Source of the DNA: Trinickia soli
GTDB lineage: Bacteria; Pseudomonadota; Gammaproteobacteria; Burkholderiales; Burkholderiaceae
Direction: 5' to 3'
Length of the DNA: 64,000 nucleotides
Assembly: GCF_002879855.1 (NCBI RefSeq)
Contig: NZ_PNYB01000008.1
Coordinates: forward strand, 124,001-188,000
How positions within the stretch are numbered: the stretch's first letter is position 1; every line of letters begins with the position of its first letter. Below the pieces are notes generated by a model. That model did no database searches. It was not told the DNA's origin and saw nothing but the letters and a program-made list of their open reading frames with translations. Both the position numbers and the translations under genes were made by a program. Of the stretch, positions 36,172 to 45,783 are shown piece after piece.

Positions 36172-36570
36172 ATGTTCGCCACCAACAGCATTGCCGCCAT
36201 GTCGATGATGACCGTACCGGACGTCTGCAAGACGCCCATCGTCGTGCCGGTACCCATCCCCTACCCGAACATCACGATGTCGACGGCGCACATTCCATCG
36301 GTGTTCAACGTGATGTTCGGCACCGGGCTCGCGGAAAACCTGATGACGGAAGGCACCATCAGCATGGGCGACGAACCCGGCGTGGAAGGCGGCGTGGTGT
36401 CGGGGATCTTCATGGGACCGGACACCTATGTGAGCGGCAGCTTCAAGGTCATCGTCGGCACCGCGTTCGCGACGCGGCTGACCTCGCTCGTCGGCATGAA
36501 CGGCATGCCCTTCAATACGATCGGAATGTCGATCGTGCCGGCGCAATTTCGCGTTCTGTTGCTGAGCTAG
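36172..36570 (+). CDS. DUF4150 PAAR-like spike-tip protein
   Basis: 132-residue DUF4150 protein, a PAAR-like cone that caps the VgrG needle. It is Gly/Met-rich with VPVPIPYPNITMS, NLMTEGTISMGDEPG and GGVVSGIFMGPDTYVSGS. Unlike many relatives it has no C-terminal toxin extension, so it serves as a bare tip or as an adaptor for separately encoded effectors. It follows DUF3540 by 40 bases and precedes tssJ. Confidence 0.82.
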   Translation: MFATNSIAAMSMMTVPDVCKTPIVVPVPIPYPNITMSTAHIPSVFNVMFGTGLAENLMTEGTISMGDEPGVEGGVVSGIFMGPDTYVSGSFKVIVGTAFATRLTSLVGMNGMPFNTIGMSIVPAQFRVLLLS

Positions 36571-36572
36571 AC

Positions 36573-37070
36573 ATGACCTCTTCTTTCCACGCGGCGGTTC
36601 GCCGATCCATCTTGCCCAGCAGGTCCCGGCTCGCCTGCATCGCGGTATTGAGCGGATCGTGTCTGCTCTCCGCTTGCAGCTGGCTCGGCTGGTCGAAGTC
36701 CGCCGCGGTGTCGCAAATCAAAGTGGTGGCCGAAGTGGGCGCGAATCAGAACGCCGCGACGCAGCTCGATATCGTGTTCGTCTACGACAGCAACGTGGTG
36801 GCGCTGTTGCCGGGCACCGGACCGGATTGGTTTCAGAAGAAGGACGCGCTCGTCGCGGGGCTCGCGAACGGCATCGACGTCGTCAGCCTCCAAGTGCCGC
36901 CCGCGACGCTGGCCACGGCGAGCCTGCCCAAGCGCCACGGCAAAGCAATCGACGTGTACGTGTACGCCAATTACCTGACAGCCGCGGGGCAACCGAAGGG
37001 CAACATCACGCCCTACAAGAACGTGACCATTTGGCTCACGCCGACGACCGTGCTTTACAAGTCGCAGTGA
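36573..37070 (+). CDS. tssJ: T6SS outer-membrane lipoprotein TssJ
   Basis: 165-residue lipoprotein. The N-terminal signal ends in the lipobox LSAC (about residue 35). The mature part is the TssJ beta-sandwich with QIKVVAEVGANQNAATQLDIVFVYD and a C-terminal KNVTIWLTPTTVLYKSQ. TssJ anchors the membrane complex to the outer membrane and binds the periplasmic end of TssM. The start codon lies two bases after the DUF4150 stop. Confidence 0.87.
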   Translation: MTSSFHAAVRRSILPSRSRLACIAVLSGSCLLSACSWLGWSKSAAVSQIKVVAEVGANQNAATQLDIVFVYDSNVVALLPGTGPDWFQKKDALVAGLANGIDVVSLQVPPATLATASLPKRHGKAIDVYVYANYLTAAGQPKGNITPYKNVTIWLTPTTVLYKSQ

Positions 37071-37098
37071 CGCAGAAGCGAGAGCAGCGAGCACCGAA

Positions 37099-38583
37099 AT
37101 GACCAGCGCCCTGATCCACACCGCCCCTCTGCCCGACGCCATACAGTGGTCGGAAGGCATGATGCTTTCTCCGCAGCACTTGCAGCAAAACGATCGCTAC
37201 TGGCATGCCCATCTGCGGCATCGCCTGCAAGCCGTCGCGCCCCACTACTGGGGCGTACTGAAGCTACACGTCGATATCGTCAAGGAAGTGCTGATCCTCA
37301 GCGAACTCGAATGCATCCTGCCCGACGGCCTGCTCGTTTCGTTCCCGGGTGGGCTGCCGCGCAATCCCCCCGGCAACATGGAGTTGGATATCGGCGCCGC
37401 CTGCAAGAGCGGCGATGCGCCGCTCAAGGTCTGGTGCGTGGTCAATCCCAGAGGCGCTCACGCGGCATGCCAAGACAGTCAGGAGCGGCGCTACAACTCG
37501 GTCTTGGACGAACCGCTCCCCGACGAGAACACCGGCGACAACGGGTTGGCGCTGCCGCGCCTGCAAGTGCGCTTCCATCTGCACCTGAGCGCCAGTTCAC
37601 CGGCGGTTCATAGCGCCGTTCCACTGCTCGAAGTCGTGCGCGGCGAACACCAGCAGTTGCAGCTCACGGCCTATCACCCGCCGATGCTGCACATCGAGGC
37701 GTCGGAATGCCTGGGGCAGGCGAATCTGTGGCGCGCCCTGCATGAGCTGCACGACGGCCTGTGGGACAAGCTCGCGCAACTCGGAGAAAACGGCAAGGCC
37801 GGCGATGCCGAGGACAACATGGGTAACGAACGACGCCAGCACTTGATCGCGGCCCGCCATATCAGCGCGTGTCTGCCGCCCTTCTCGACGCTGCTGCACG
37901 GACGAACGCATCCGAGCGAGTTGTACCAGGCGCTCGCGCAACTCGTGGGCGCAGTGGCGGCTATCGGCCCCAATCCGTTGCCGCTGTTGATGAAGCCGTA
38001 TCAGCACGACGACTGTATGCCGCAATTTCAGCAATCGATCGACTTCATCCAGACACGTATCGATACGGTCGATACGCGCTATGAGACGCTGGCCTTCCTG
38101 CGCACCGATCAGCACGACCCCGGCTTGCCCGACGCTTGCTTCGAACGACGCCTGCCCGCCGGTGCGACGGAAGAACTGATCGTCGAACTCGAGCCGCGCG
38201 ACGGTCAAACGGCGGCGCAACTCTTGAGCTGGTTGAGCGAGGCGGTCATCGCCGACGCCGCCCTCATGCCGACGCTGCGCCGCGCGCGCGTCGGGGGCGC
38301 GTCGGTTCGCGCATTGCAGGCGCACGAGATCGAGCGCGAAAAGCTGCGCCCGCAAGCGTATCTGTTCTTCGTCAGGAATCAGGCGCTCGCGCTCGACGAC
38401 CAAGGCCCGCAAGACGCCTTCCACGAAAACGAAGTGCTGCAGATAGTCGGTAGAAAGAACGACGCGCTGCCGGCGGCGATCACGCTGTACCGTAGAAAGC
38501 AAAAGGCGGGCCCCGCCTCGTCCTCCGTCCCGTCTTCGTCGCCGCCCGCGCCGCCGTCGTCGCCCGAGAACGATCATGCGTGA
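37099..38583 (+). CDS. tssK: T6SS baseplate-membrane linker TssK
   Basis: 494-residue TssK (ImpJ/VasE family), the trimer that ties the baseplate to TssL and TssM. The N-terminus IQWSEGMMLSPQHLQQNDRY is the family hallmark, and YLFFVRNQALALDDQG lies in the C-terminal part. The final 30 residues are a Ser/Pro-rich tail. It overlaps tssL by eight bases. Confidence 0.93.
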   Translation: MTSALIHTAPLPDAIQWSEGMMLSPQHLQQNDRYWHAHLRHRLQAVAPHYWGVLKLHVDIVKEVLILSELECILPDGLLVSFPGGLPRNPPGNMELDIGAACKSGDAPLKVWCVVNPRGAHAACQDSQERRYNSVLDEPLPDENTGDNGLALPRLQVRFHLHLSASSPAVHSAVPLLEVVRGEHQQLQLTAYHPPMLHIEASECLGQANLWRALHELHDGLWDKLAQLGENGKAGDAEDNMGNERRQHLIAARHISACLPPFSTLLHGRTHPSELYQALAQLVGAVAAIGPNPLPLLMKPYQHDDCMPQFQQSIDFIQTRIDTVDTRYETLAFLRTDQHDPGLPDACFERRLPAGATEELIVELEPRDGQTAAQLLSWLSEAVIADAALMPTLRRARVGGASVRALQAHEIEREKLRPQAYLFFVRNQALALDDQGPQDAFHENEVLQIVGRKNDALPAAITLYRRKQKAGPASSSVPSSSPPAPPSSPENDHA

Positions 38584-39355
38584 AGCGCCCGAATGGCTGG
38601 AGCCGCGCCAGGGCAATTTCGAACTGGTGTCGCGCTTTGCCGACTTCTACCAGGAGGTGGCCGCGATCAAGCGGGCGCAAGCCGACGGCTGGCTCGCCGC
38701 CTACCTGGCCGGGGAGAGTTCGCCGCAGCCGAGCACCGGCGCCGAGTTCGCCCAACGCGTCAGCGCGCGGCTTCTCGGCGCACTGCGTCAGCAGGAACGC
38801 CGCTGCGCGGACGAACCGTCATCCGAGGCGGGACAGCTGGAACGCAAGGCCCTCTATCTCATGGCCGCGCTGGCCGACGAAATTCTCATCTTCGAACTGG
38901 AATGGCCCGGCCGCGATGCGTGGCTTGCCGTGTTGCTCGAACAATCGATGTTCGGCTCGAGCAACGCCGGCTCGCGATTTTTCGCGATGGCGGAGCAACT
39001 CGTGCATGACGAGCAACGCTCGCCGCTGCATGTCGATTTGGCCGCCGTGTTCCTGCTCGCGATGGAACTCGGCTTCAAGGGCCGTTATCGCGCGCGCCAG
39101 GCCCAGCCGCAGTTGGACACGATACGCAGCCGGTTGTATCAACTCGTGTCGAATGCCGGCAGCGATGTAAGCGATAGCAAGCATGCGTTTGCCCAGGCCT
39201 ACGGCTACTCGTTGATGGGCCACCGAGACGAACGGCTCGCCCCCGTCTCCCCCTGGCGCAATCTCGGGTTGTACGGATTGCTCGGGTACCTGTTGTTGAC
39301 GACGGTTGCGTGGATCGTGTTGATGCATCCGTTCGAACGATATCTGAATACCTAG
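38576..39355 (+). CDS. tssL: T6SS inner-membrane protein TssL (DotU family)
   Basis: 259-residue TssL. A cytoplasmic helical domain (residues 1-220) includes QLERKALYLMAALADEILIFELEWPG and LLEQSMFGSSNAGSRFFAMAEQL. One membrane span sits near the end (LYGLLGYLLLTTVAWIVLM) with a very short periplasmic tail. There is no peptidoglycan-binding OmpA-like extension, so cell-wall anchoring must come from elsewhere. It precedes tssM by 22 bases. Confidence 0.92.
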   Translation: MREAPEWLEPRQGNFELVSRFADFYQEVAAIKRAQADGWLAAYLAGESSPQPSTGAEFAQRVSARLLGALRQQERRCADEPSSEAGQLERKALYLMAALADEILIFELEWPGRDAWLAVLLEQSMFGSSNAGSRFFAMAEQLVHDEQRSPLHVDLAAVFLLAMELGFKGRYRARQAQPQLDTIRSRLYQLVSNAGSDVSDSKHAFAQAYGYSLMGHRDERLAPVSPWRNLGLYGLLGYLLLTTVAWIVLMHPFERYLNT

Positions 39356-39377
39356 CGGCTCAAGCAGGAGCGCATTT

Positions 39378-42300
39378 GTGGATGTATTGCAAAAATCGAT
39401 CGCGTCGCTGAAGGCTCAGACGGGGTGGGCGCCCGATGCTCACACGGTTGAACTCGCACTGCTCGCCGTCTCGGCGGTGGTGGTGCTCGCCTTGCTCGTC
39501 GGCATTGCCCGCAAGTTGTGGAGCAAGGTCAAGCCGCTCATCAAGGCGCCGTCGGTTCCGACCTTGTGCGGTTGTGCGCCGCCGTCGGAGCCGCGCATGG
39601 CGGGTTGGATCGAGCGCGCCTCGCTCGCAATCGACTATCTGCGCACGCGGCGCGAGTGGCGTTATGCCACGCCTTGGTTGATGATGCTGGGCCAAGCGGG
39701 CGCCGGCAAGACGAGCCTGCTCGAGTCGATCGGGCCGCAGCATAGACAGCCGCTAAGCGAGCGCCAAAAAACCCTGAGCATCGACGATGCGACCTGGTAC
39801 GCGCTCGATGAGGCGCTCGTGCTCGATCCCACGGGAAAACTGCCCGATGCGGCGGCGAGCGCGGTGCTGGAGGGCGGCGTGCAGGACACACCGGACGCGC
39901 GCGCCTGGCAAAGATTTCTCGATCACCTCGACGCGCTACGCCCGGAGCGCGCGCTAGACGGCATCGTTCTCGTGGTGTCGGCCACCACCTTCTTGCAGCG
40001 CGATCCCGTGCGATGCATGGCCGCCGCGCAGAATGCCCGGCAGCAATTACGCACGATCGAAGAGCGGCTGGAATTCGCGCTCCCGGTCTATCTCGTGGTA
40101 ACCGCCTGCGATCACATCGAGGGCTTCAGTGCCTTCTGGCGCTCGCAGAGTTCGCCGCGGCGGTATGAAATGGTGGGCTGGTCCACGCCGGGCCAGTCGC
40201 CCGAAGGCCCGCCTTCTCAATGGGGCGCCTCGATCTTCGAGGACATCGGCAGACAGTTGCGGGCCCTGCAAGTCGAGGCCGCCGCGCATTGCGAACGCAT
40301 CGCGCCCTTTGACGCCGATCCGCTCTTCCTCTATCCGCATCAATTTGCGCAGATGCAGGGCCCGTTCGAGCAATGGCTGTCGATCGTGTTCCAGGTCTCG
40401 GCTTGGGAGACCGCGTTCTTCCTGCGCGGCGTCTACTTCACAGGTGTCGTCGCGGAGCACGGAGACGGTGTCGCGCACTTGATCGGGCCGCGCCAGGACG
40501 TCTCCTTCGTACGCGACGTGATGCTCGAGAAGGTGCTCGCGGAAAGGCGCCTGGCGCGGCCGACACGCGCCGGCGTCTGGTCTCGCAATCTGCTGATCCG
40601 CCGCGTTCAATGGCTCTGCGTCTTCGTCTTCTCGGTGCTGCTGATCGCGTGCGGCGTGCGCATATATCAACTCGACCGGCAGATCGATCACGTCGTGCAG
40701 GATCTGCAGCGGATGCAGCAATTGCAAGCGCCCGCCCCGGGCGGCAGTTGCATTGCTCAGGCTCCGGTTTACCAATTGATCGAGCAGGTCTCGCAGATCG
40801 ACGCCGATGCACGCAGCGCTCTGCTCCCCGCCTCGCTGTTCGACTCGAGGTTGAGCCGTCAAAGCGCCAGGCGCGTGATCGACGATGCCTTCAAGAAAGT
40901 CATCCTGCCCGGACTTGCCTGCCAGATGTCGCAACGCGCCTACGAACTGAGCGCACAAGCCAACGGCAGTGTGACCGCGGGCGCCGACTATGCCCAAGCC
41001 CTGAGTCAACTGAAGGGCTTCATCCAGCAGGTCGACAACTATGAACAAAACGCGAGCCGCTTTCAGCGGCTGTTGGGCAAGACGCCGTACGCCAAGGAAA
41101 GCGCACCCCTGCCCGACTTCATCGATTTGGTCGCGTATGCTTATCGCGCTCCGCTGCCGGCGATCGTCCGCGCGCGTCCGGGGCTGCTGCCGATCGCGCT
41201 GGAGAGCTTGACCAATCGCGATTTCAGCGGCGATATCGCGACGCCGCCTCGGCTCAAACGCAACGTGAGCGACCATATCGTCGCGCTGGCCGCCCAGTCC
41301 GGATCGTTGATGCAATCCGAACTTCAAGCCGGCCCGCCCCTTCTCGCGCAATTGCAAGCGAAGAAACTGCCGATTCTGGCGCATGTGCAGCAATTCACGC
41401 GATGGTTGACGTGGATCCGCACGTCGTGGCTCGGCTCGAGTGCATCGGACAATCCGCTGTCGTCGGTACAGAACGAACTCGCGGCTGGCCTGCACCCATT
41501 GATCGCCGACTTCGGCTACCCGTCGTATCTGGTGGCGCAAGTCAACGCGCAATTCGATGCGGCCGCGCAGTATCCCGCCGCCATGCAGACGCTGAACGGC
41601 ATGTCGCTGCCGGGCTATGGGCCGCTTTTCGTCACGACCCATGGCCAAGTCACGCTGAACCCGGCGGTGCAAGGCGAGCTGACCGGCTTGAATGCGCTGA
41701 GCAGCCTGGGCTACATGGCGATCGACCCGGTATCGGACTTCACCTGCGCGGGGAATCTCGCCAATTGGAGCCCGGGACTGCTGAAGGACGCCAACCAGTA
41801 CGCGCTCGATTACCAGAAGTTCATCGCTCAGCCCACGTTGAAGAACGGGCAGCCCGACGCGCTGTATCGCCGGCTGGCCCTGTACCAGCTCGAGCTCGCG
41901 ATGAACACGAGCCTGCAATCGGCTCAGGCGGCAGCGAACGGCGCATCGAACGGCGCCGGCGCGACCACGGCCGACGCGCAGCAAAGCGCCGACAGCAGCA
42001 ACTTCGCCGCCATTGCCCCCGCTCTGATCGCCGTCGAAAAACAATTTAGCGCGCTGGGCATGAGCGGCAGTGCGACGCAGTTGACGCAATGCGCGCACCA
42101 ATACGCAAACAGCCAGTTAAGCCGCATTGCGTTACTGGCCGACCAAAGCCAGCTGTACCAAGCCACGTTCCTGCCCGCATCGCCGGACCCGGACGCGTAT
42201 TTCTTCGACCTCGGCAGTACGTCCGTCATCACCGACACGCTCGCGCGCCAGGTCAGCCGCGTACAGGTGCTGGTCGGCTACGCGCAGCCCATCTTGAACT

Positions 42301-43382
42301 ATCTGAACCAGGCGGAGCCGTCGTCGTCGAATGCAAGCGCCAACACCTCTAACGCGGCATATTGGAACAATACCGCCAACGAATTGAAGCGCTACGCACA
42401 GGGCAAGGACCCGAACTCGCAGCCGTCCCTGCTCGACAACCTTTTCATGAAGCTGCTGCCGAGCCTGCAAAACGGCACGTGCGGCACGGTGCTCGCGAGC
42501 TACCAGTCCGCCCCGCTCGGCAACGACTTGTTCTCGAATCATCGCCAGCAATTGGAGCAGAGCGTGCAGATGCGCTGCAAGGGCGAGCGCTATGCGCAGG
42601 CTCAAAACGCCTATCAGCCTATCGCCACCCGCTTCAATCGCGACCTGGCGGGACGCTTCCCGTTCGGTTCGCTCGACGCCGACGACGCGAGCCTGTCTGC
42701 CGTGAAGGGATTCTTCACCGACTACGAAAGCACGCGCGCGGCGCTCGAGAAACAGATCGCCAGCCTGAGCGATCCGTACTGGAAGAGCGTCCGGCAGTTC
42801 CTCTCGCAGCTCGATCAAGTCGATAGCTTCCTGCACGGAAACCTCGTTCCGGGCAGTGCGACGGGCGCCGACACCGATCCTCTGCTCAACATGAACGTGA
42901 ATTTCCGTGCGCTCCAAAGCGCGGCTAACGGCAGCAATCAAATCAGCCAGATGAACCTGATGTCCGACGCCAAGGGCGTAGCGTTCCCCAACGGCGCCAA
43001 CAGCATGGACTGGCAATACGGGCAACCGCTCGTGCTCGATCTGTCGTGGGCCGACCTTTCGTTGTGGCGCCCTGCCGCCGCCGTCGACGTACCGGATCTA
43101 CAAGTGGACGGCAACACCGCCTCGTATGCCGCGGCCGGCAACTGGGCCCTGCTGCGCATGATCGAACGCCACCGTCCCACGTCCGCGCCGGCGAACGATC
43201 CGCGCGACCCGTCGCGCACGTTGCTGCAGTTCGATGTCCGCGTGCTCGACTCGCATAACGCCGGAGCGCCCGCCAGCGATACCGCACACGTCTTCCTGAG
43301 CCTGAAGCTATCGAACGCGAACGCGAAGACGCCTACGCCGTTGAAGCTGCCCGCGACCTTCCCGGCCTCCGCGCCTCAATGA
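39378..43382 (+). CDS. tssM: T6SS inner-membrane protein TssM (IcmF family)
   Basis: 1334-residue core of the membrane complex. A first span is at about residues 24-44, a cytoplasmic ATP-binding region has an intact Walker A (GQAGAGKTS, about 105-113), and a second clear span sits near 412-432 (WLCVFVFSVLLIACGV). A large periplasmic part ends in a TssJ-binding beta domain. Most relatives have two spans before the Walker A; only one is evident here. The start is GTG 39378 with AGGAG at good distance. It overlaps tssA by four bases. Confidence 0.93.
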   Translation: MDVLQKSIASLKAQTGWAPDAHTVELALLAVSAVVVLALLVGIARKLWSKVKPLIKAPSVPTLCGCAPPSEPRMAGWIERASLAIDYLRTRREWRYATPWLMMLGQAGAGKTSLLESIGPQHRQPLSERQKTLSIDDATWYALDEALVLDPTGKLPDAAASAVLEGGVQDTPDARAWQRFLDHLDALRPERALDGIVLVVSATTFLQRDPVRCMAAAQNARQQLRTIEERLEFALPVYLVVTACDHIEGFSAFWRSQSSPRRYEMVGWSTPGQSPEGPPSQWGASIFEDIGRQLRALQVEAAAHCERIAPFDADPLFLYPHQFAQMQGPFEQWLSIVFQVSAWETAFFLRGVYFTGVVAEHGDGVAHLIGPRQDVSFVRDVMLEKVLAERRLARPTRAGVWSRNLLIRRVQWLCVFVFSVLLIACGVRIYQLDRQIDHVVQDLQRMQQLQAPAPGGSCIAQAPVYQLIEQVSQIDADARSALLPASLFDSRLSRQSARRVIDDAFKKVILPGLACQMSQRAYELSAQANGSVTAGADYAQALSQLKGFIQQVDNYEQNASRFQRLLGKTPYAKESAPLPDFIDLVAYAYRAPLPAIVRARPGLLPIALESLTNRDFSGDIATPPRLKRNVSDHIVALAAQSGSLMQSELQAGPPLLAQLQAKKLPILAHVQQFTRWLTWIRTSWLGSSASDNPLSSVQNELAAGLHPLIADFGYPSYLVAQVNAQFDAAAQYPAAMQTLNGMSLPGYGPLFVTTHGQVTLNPAVQGELTGLNALSSLGYMAIDPVSDFTCAGNLANWSPGLLKDANQYALDYQKFIAQPTLKNGQPDALYRRLALYQLELAMNTSLQSAQAAANGASNGAGATTADAQQSADSSNFAAIAPALIAVEKQFSALGMSGSATQLTQCAHQYANSQLSRIALLADQSQLYQATFLPASPDPDAYFFDLGSTSVITDTLARQVSRVQVLVGYAQPILNYLNQAEPSSSNASANTSNAAYWNNTANELKRYAQGKDPNSQPSLLDNLFMKLLPSLQNGTCGTVLASYQSAPLGNDLFSNHRQQLEQSVQMRCKGERYAQAQNAYQPIATRFNRDLAGRFPFGSLDADDASLSAVKGFFTDYESTRAALEKQIASLSDPYWKSVRQFLSQLDQVDSFLHGNLVPGSATGADTDPLLNMNVNFRALQSAANGSNQISQMNLMSDAKGVAFPNGANSMDWQYGQPLVLDLSWADLSLWRPAAAVDVPDLQVDGNTASYAAAGNWALLRMIERHRPTSAPANDPRDPSRTLLQFDVRVLDSHNAGAPASDTAHVFLSLKLSNANAKTPTPLKLPATFPASAPQ

Positions 43383-44521
43383 TAGGGATGCCCCTGATGA
43401 ATAGCCCACTCTACCCGGACGCCGACCGGCACTTTCGACAATCTTTGGGCGTTGACCTCGACGCCCTGCTCGCGCCGATCGATCCGTCGGCGCCATGCGG
43501 ACAGCCCGCGCGCCGATGCCCGAGCTACGCCGCGCTATGCGAGGCCAGGCGCCAAGACGATCCCACGTTGCCGCTCGGGGCCTGGGAGCGCGAATTGAAG
43601 CGCGCCGATTGGGGCGCCGTGAGTCTCCTGATCGGTCACGCGCTGCAGCACGAGAGCAAAGACATGCAACTGCTCGCATGGTTATACGAGGCGCAGGTCA
43701 AGCTCTATGGCATCGCCGGTATCGGCCCGACGCTCGTGCTGATCCGCGAAATCTGCACGCGCTACTGGGACGACATTCATCCGAGCGCGGCGGACGGCGA
43801 CGTCGAGCATCGCGCCAACATCGTGGGGTCCATCGCCGAAAAGAACCTGCCCGCGATCCGGCTCGCGCCGCTGATCGGCAATGCCGGCAACCGTCCGTAC
43901 TGCTGGGCCGACTGGGAGCGCGCCTATCGAAACGAGCAGTTTCGACCGGCTCACGGCAAGACCGAGGTCGAACTCGAAGGCGTCAGCCTGCAGGAGCTCC
44001 AAAGCGCGCTAGGCGGCGCCGCGACCGATGATTTCATCGAAATGCGCCAGTGTTTGTCCGCGGGCCTGCAAGCGATCGAGGAGTTGAGCGCGGCATTGGA
44101 CCCGCTTTTCGGGGATCAAGCGCCGAGCATCAGCAACATGGCGGAGCTGCTCGAACAGATGCGCTCGCTGATCGACGGCGAACTGCACAAGCGCGGCATC
44201 GAGCCGCATGAACCTGCGCCCGAAAGCGAGACGGCGGCGGCCGCCGCCGAGCACATCGTCGAACGAGAAGCGACGCCAGAGCGCTCGGTCGCAGTCGGGG
44301 CACTACGCGAGCGCGCCGATGCGTACGCCAGGCTGGCGGAAACCGCGGAGATCCTGATGCGCCTGGAACCCCATAGCCCCGTTCCCTACCTCGTGCGTCG
44401 AGCGACGGAATGGGGCCGTTTGAATACCGCCGAGCTGTATCAGGAGTTGTTCCTTCGGCTGGGAGGGCAAATCAACATCTTCGAGGTGCTGGGAATCGAC
44501 AGTCCCGGCAACGCCAAATAA
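43379..44521 (+). CDS. tssA: T6SS assembly protein TssA
   Basis: 380-residue TssA with the ImpA_N domain at the N-terminus (LDALLAPIDPSAPCG, then LQHESKDMQLLAWLYEAQVKLYG, then REICTRYWDDIHPS). The conserved C-terminal end reads PYLVRRATEWGRLNTAELYQELF. This is the short-ended class that caps or primes the sheath. Translation is coupled to tssM (ATGA). It is the last core secretion gene of the operon. Confidence 0.92.
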   Translation: MIGMPLMNSPLYPDADRHFRQSLGVDLDALLAPIDPSAPCGQPARRCPSYAALCEARRQDDPTLPLGAWERELKRADWGAVSLLIGHALQHESKDMQLLAWLYEAQVKLYGIAGIGPTLVLIREICTRYWDDIHPSAADGDVEHRANIVGSIAEKNLPAIRLAPLIGNAGNRPYCWADWERAYRNEQFRPAHGKTEVELEGVSLQELQSALGGAATDDFIEMRQCLSAGLQAIEELSAALDPLFGDQAPSISNMAELLEQMRSLIDGELHKRGIEPHEPAPESETAAAAAEHIVEREATPERSVAVGALRERADAYARLAETAEILMRLEPHSPVPYLVRRATEWGRLNTAELYQELFLRLGGQINIFEVLGIDSPGNAK

Positions 44522-44595
44522 GAAGCGCACGGGGCGAAGCGCGGCAATCCGAGAATTGCACTTTATCGCTCGACGCGAACGGGGGAACGGAGACA

Positions 44596-45702
44596 ATGCA
44601 TACCGCAATAGTGGAGGCCGGGCGAGAGCATATCCGCGGCGGATACGATGCCGCGCAACTCGCGCGTCGCGCGCTCGACGAGGCATTGACTCGGTTGACG
44701 CAGTCCGACTGGCATCCGTCGATGCTCGTCGCGTATCTGCCCATGCTCGTTCGACAAGCGCCGGCGCTCGCGCCTGCCAGCCGCGCGGCCTGGTTGGAGG
44801 GACTTCATCGATCATGGCGGCAGCACCGGGCGACGCTCGGCATCGTTGCAAGAAAATCGTTGCTCGAATTGGCTGCTGCCTGGTCATACTGGCCGCTCGT
44901 GATCGCCGTGGGGGCATCGTTCGAAGCCGCGGATCGGCTCGACGACGCTGTGTTTCAGCGCCTATCCGAAGCTCATTGCATCGTAGGGAATGCCGAGGCG
45001 GCCATCGATCTTACCGTTGCGATGCAGCTCTCGTACCCCGCCAGGCAAAGTTACGCAGGGGCGTATGAGCGCCTCGTTGCCTGGCGAGATTGGCGCGCCG
45101 ATAGACTGCCGATCGCCGAGCTCGCGCGAGAAGACGACATCGTGTCGCTCGAACCGCTGACCCATCGACACGTCTCCGACTTCGGTTGGCAGTACTACGA
45201 CCCGTCGATCGCGGAGCTCTGTTGCCTGCCTGGCTTCGAGGATGACAGCGAGTGGCACGACTGGCTCACGCAAGCATACGCACGCGGGGGCCAGGAATTA
45301 TTCGCCGTCATGCATCGCCAGTGGGGATTCATCGGCAGCGTGGGCCTCGTGCAGCGCGGCGACGTCGGGCTGATCTATTACTGGATCGGCCGCGATTACC
45401 GGGGATGCGGATTCGCGCCGGACGCGGCGACCCTGTTGCTGGCCGCCGCGCACCGCTACGCAGGCATGCGTTGCTGCTATGCCCAGGTCTACGACTACAA
45501 CGTGCCGTCCCGAAAGGTCCTTCAAAAGATCGGATTTGTCGAAACGGGGGTGCGCGCCGCCGCGCCCAACACCGACCAACTGTTCTATCGCATCGGCCAT
45601 GACGACTCCGACGCGCACATCGCCTTGGAGCTGCATGCATTGATGGATTACTTCGAAGCCGAAGTCCGGGTCGCGCTGCCGCTGCTGCGTAGCGTTTCCT
45701 AA
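44596..45702 (+). CDS. GNAT acetyltransferase with helical N-terminal domain, in T6SS operon
   Basis: 368-residue protein. Residues 1 to about 175 are helical with repeat-like character (RRALDEALTRLTQSDW, LSEAHCIVGNAEAAIDLTVAMQLSY) and match nothing I know. From about residue 177 (DDIVSLEPLTHRHVSDFGW) it is a GNAT acetyltransferase fold, with the acetyl-CoA pyrophosphate loop RDYRGCGFAP near residue 267 and PSRKVLQKIGFVETG at its end. It lies 74 bases after tssA in the same direction. It could modify a secretion component, an effector or a small molecule. Start: ATG 44596, preceded by GGAGAC. Confidence 0.75.
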   Translation: MHTAIVEAGREHIRGGYDAAQLARRALDEALTRLTQSDWHPSMLVAYLPMLVRQAPALAPASRAAWLEGLHRSWRQHRATLGIVARKSLLELAAAWSYWPLVIAVGASFEAADRLDDAVFQRLSEAHCIVGNAEAAIDLTVAMQLSYPARQSYAGAYERLVAWRDWRADRLPIAELAREDDIVSLEPLTHRHVSDFGWQYYDPSIAELCCLPGFEDDSEWHDWLTQAYARGGQELFAVMHRQWGFIGSVGLVQRGDVGLIYYWIGRDYRGCGFAPDAATLLLAAAHRYAGMRCCYAQVYDYNVPSRKVLQKIGFVETGVRAAAPNTDQLFYRIGHDDSDAHIALELHALMDYFEAEVRVALPLLRSVS

Positions 45703-45783
45703 CGTCCGATCGCGTCCCGAGCGCACCGCGGTCATGTCGCCTTATGTCGCCTTATTTCGCCACTCAAGTGAAAGGAACGAGCA

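Noticed and set aside
40047-42101. Long minus-strand open frame opposite tssM
   Set aside because: Composition is Arg/Gln/Leu-rich without domains. It lies wholly inside tssM and has no ribosome-binding site or operon context.
45733-45770. TGTCGCCTTAT short tandem repeat before the gene at 45784
   Set aside because: Only two copies plus a partial one in a short gap. It could be chance or a minor slippage product, and no palindrome or promoter fits it.
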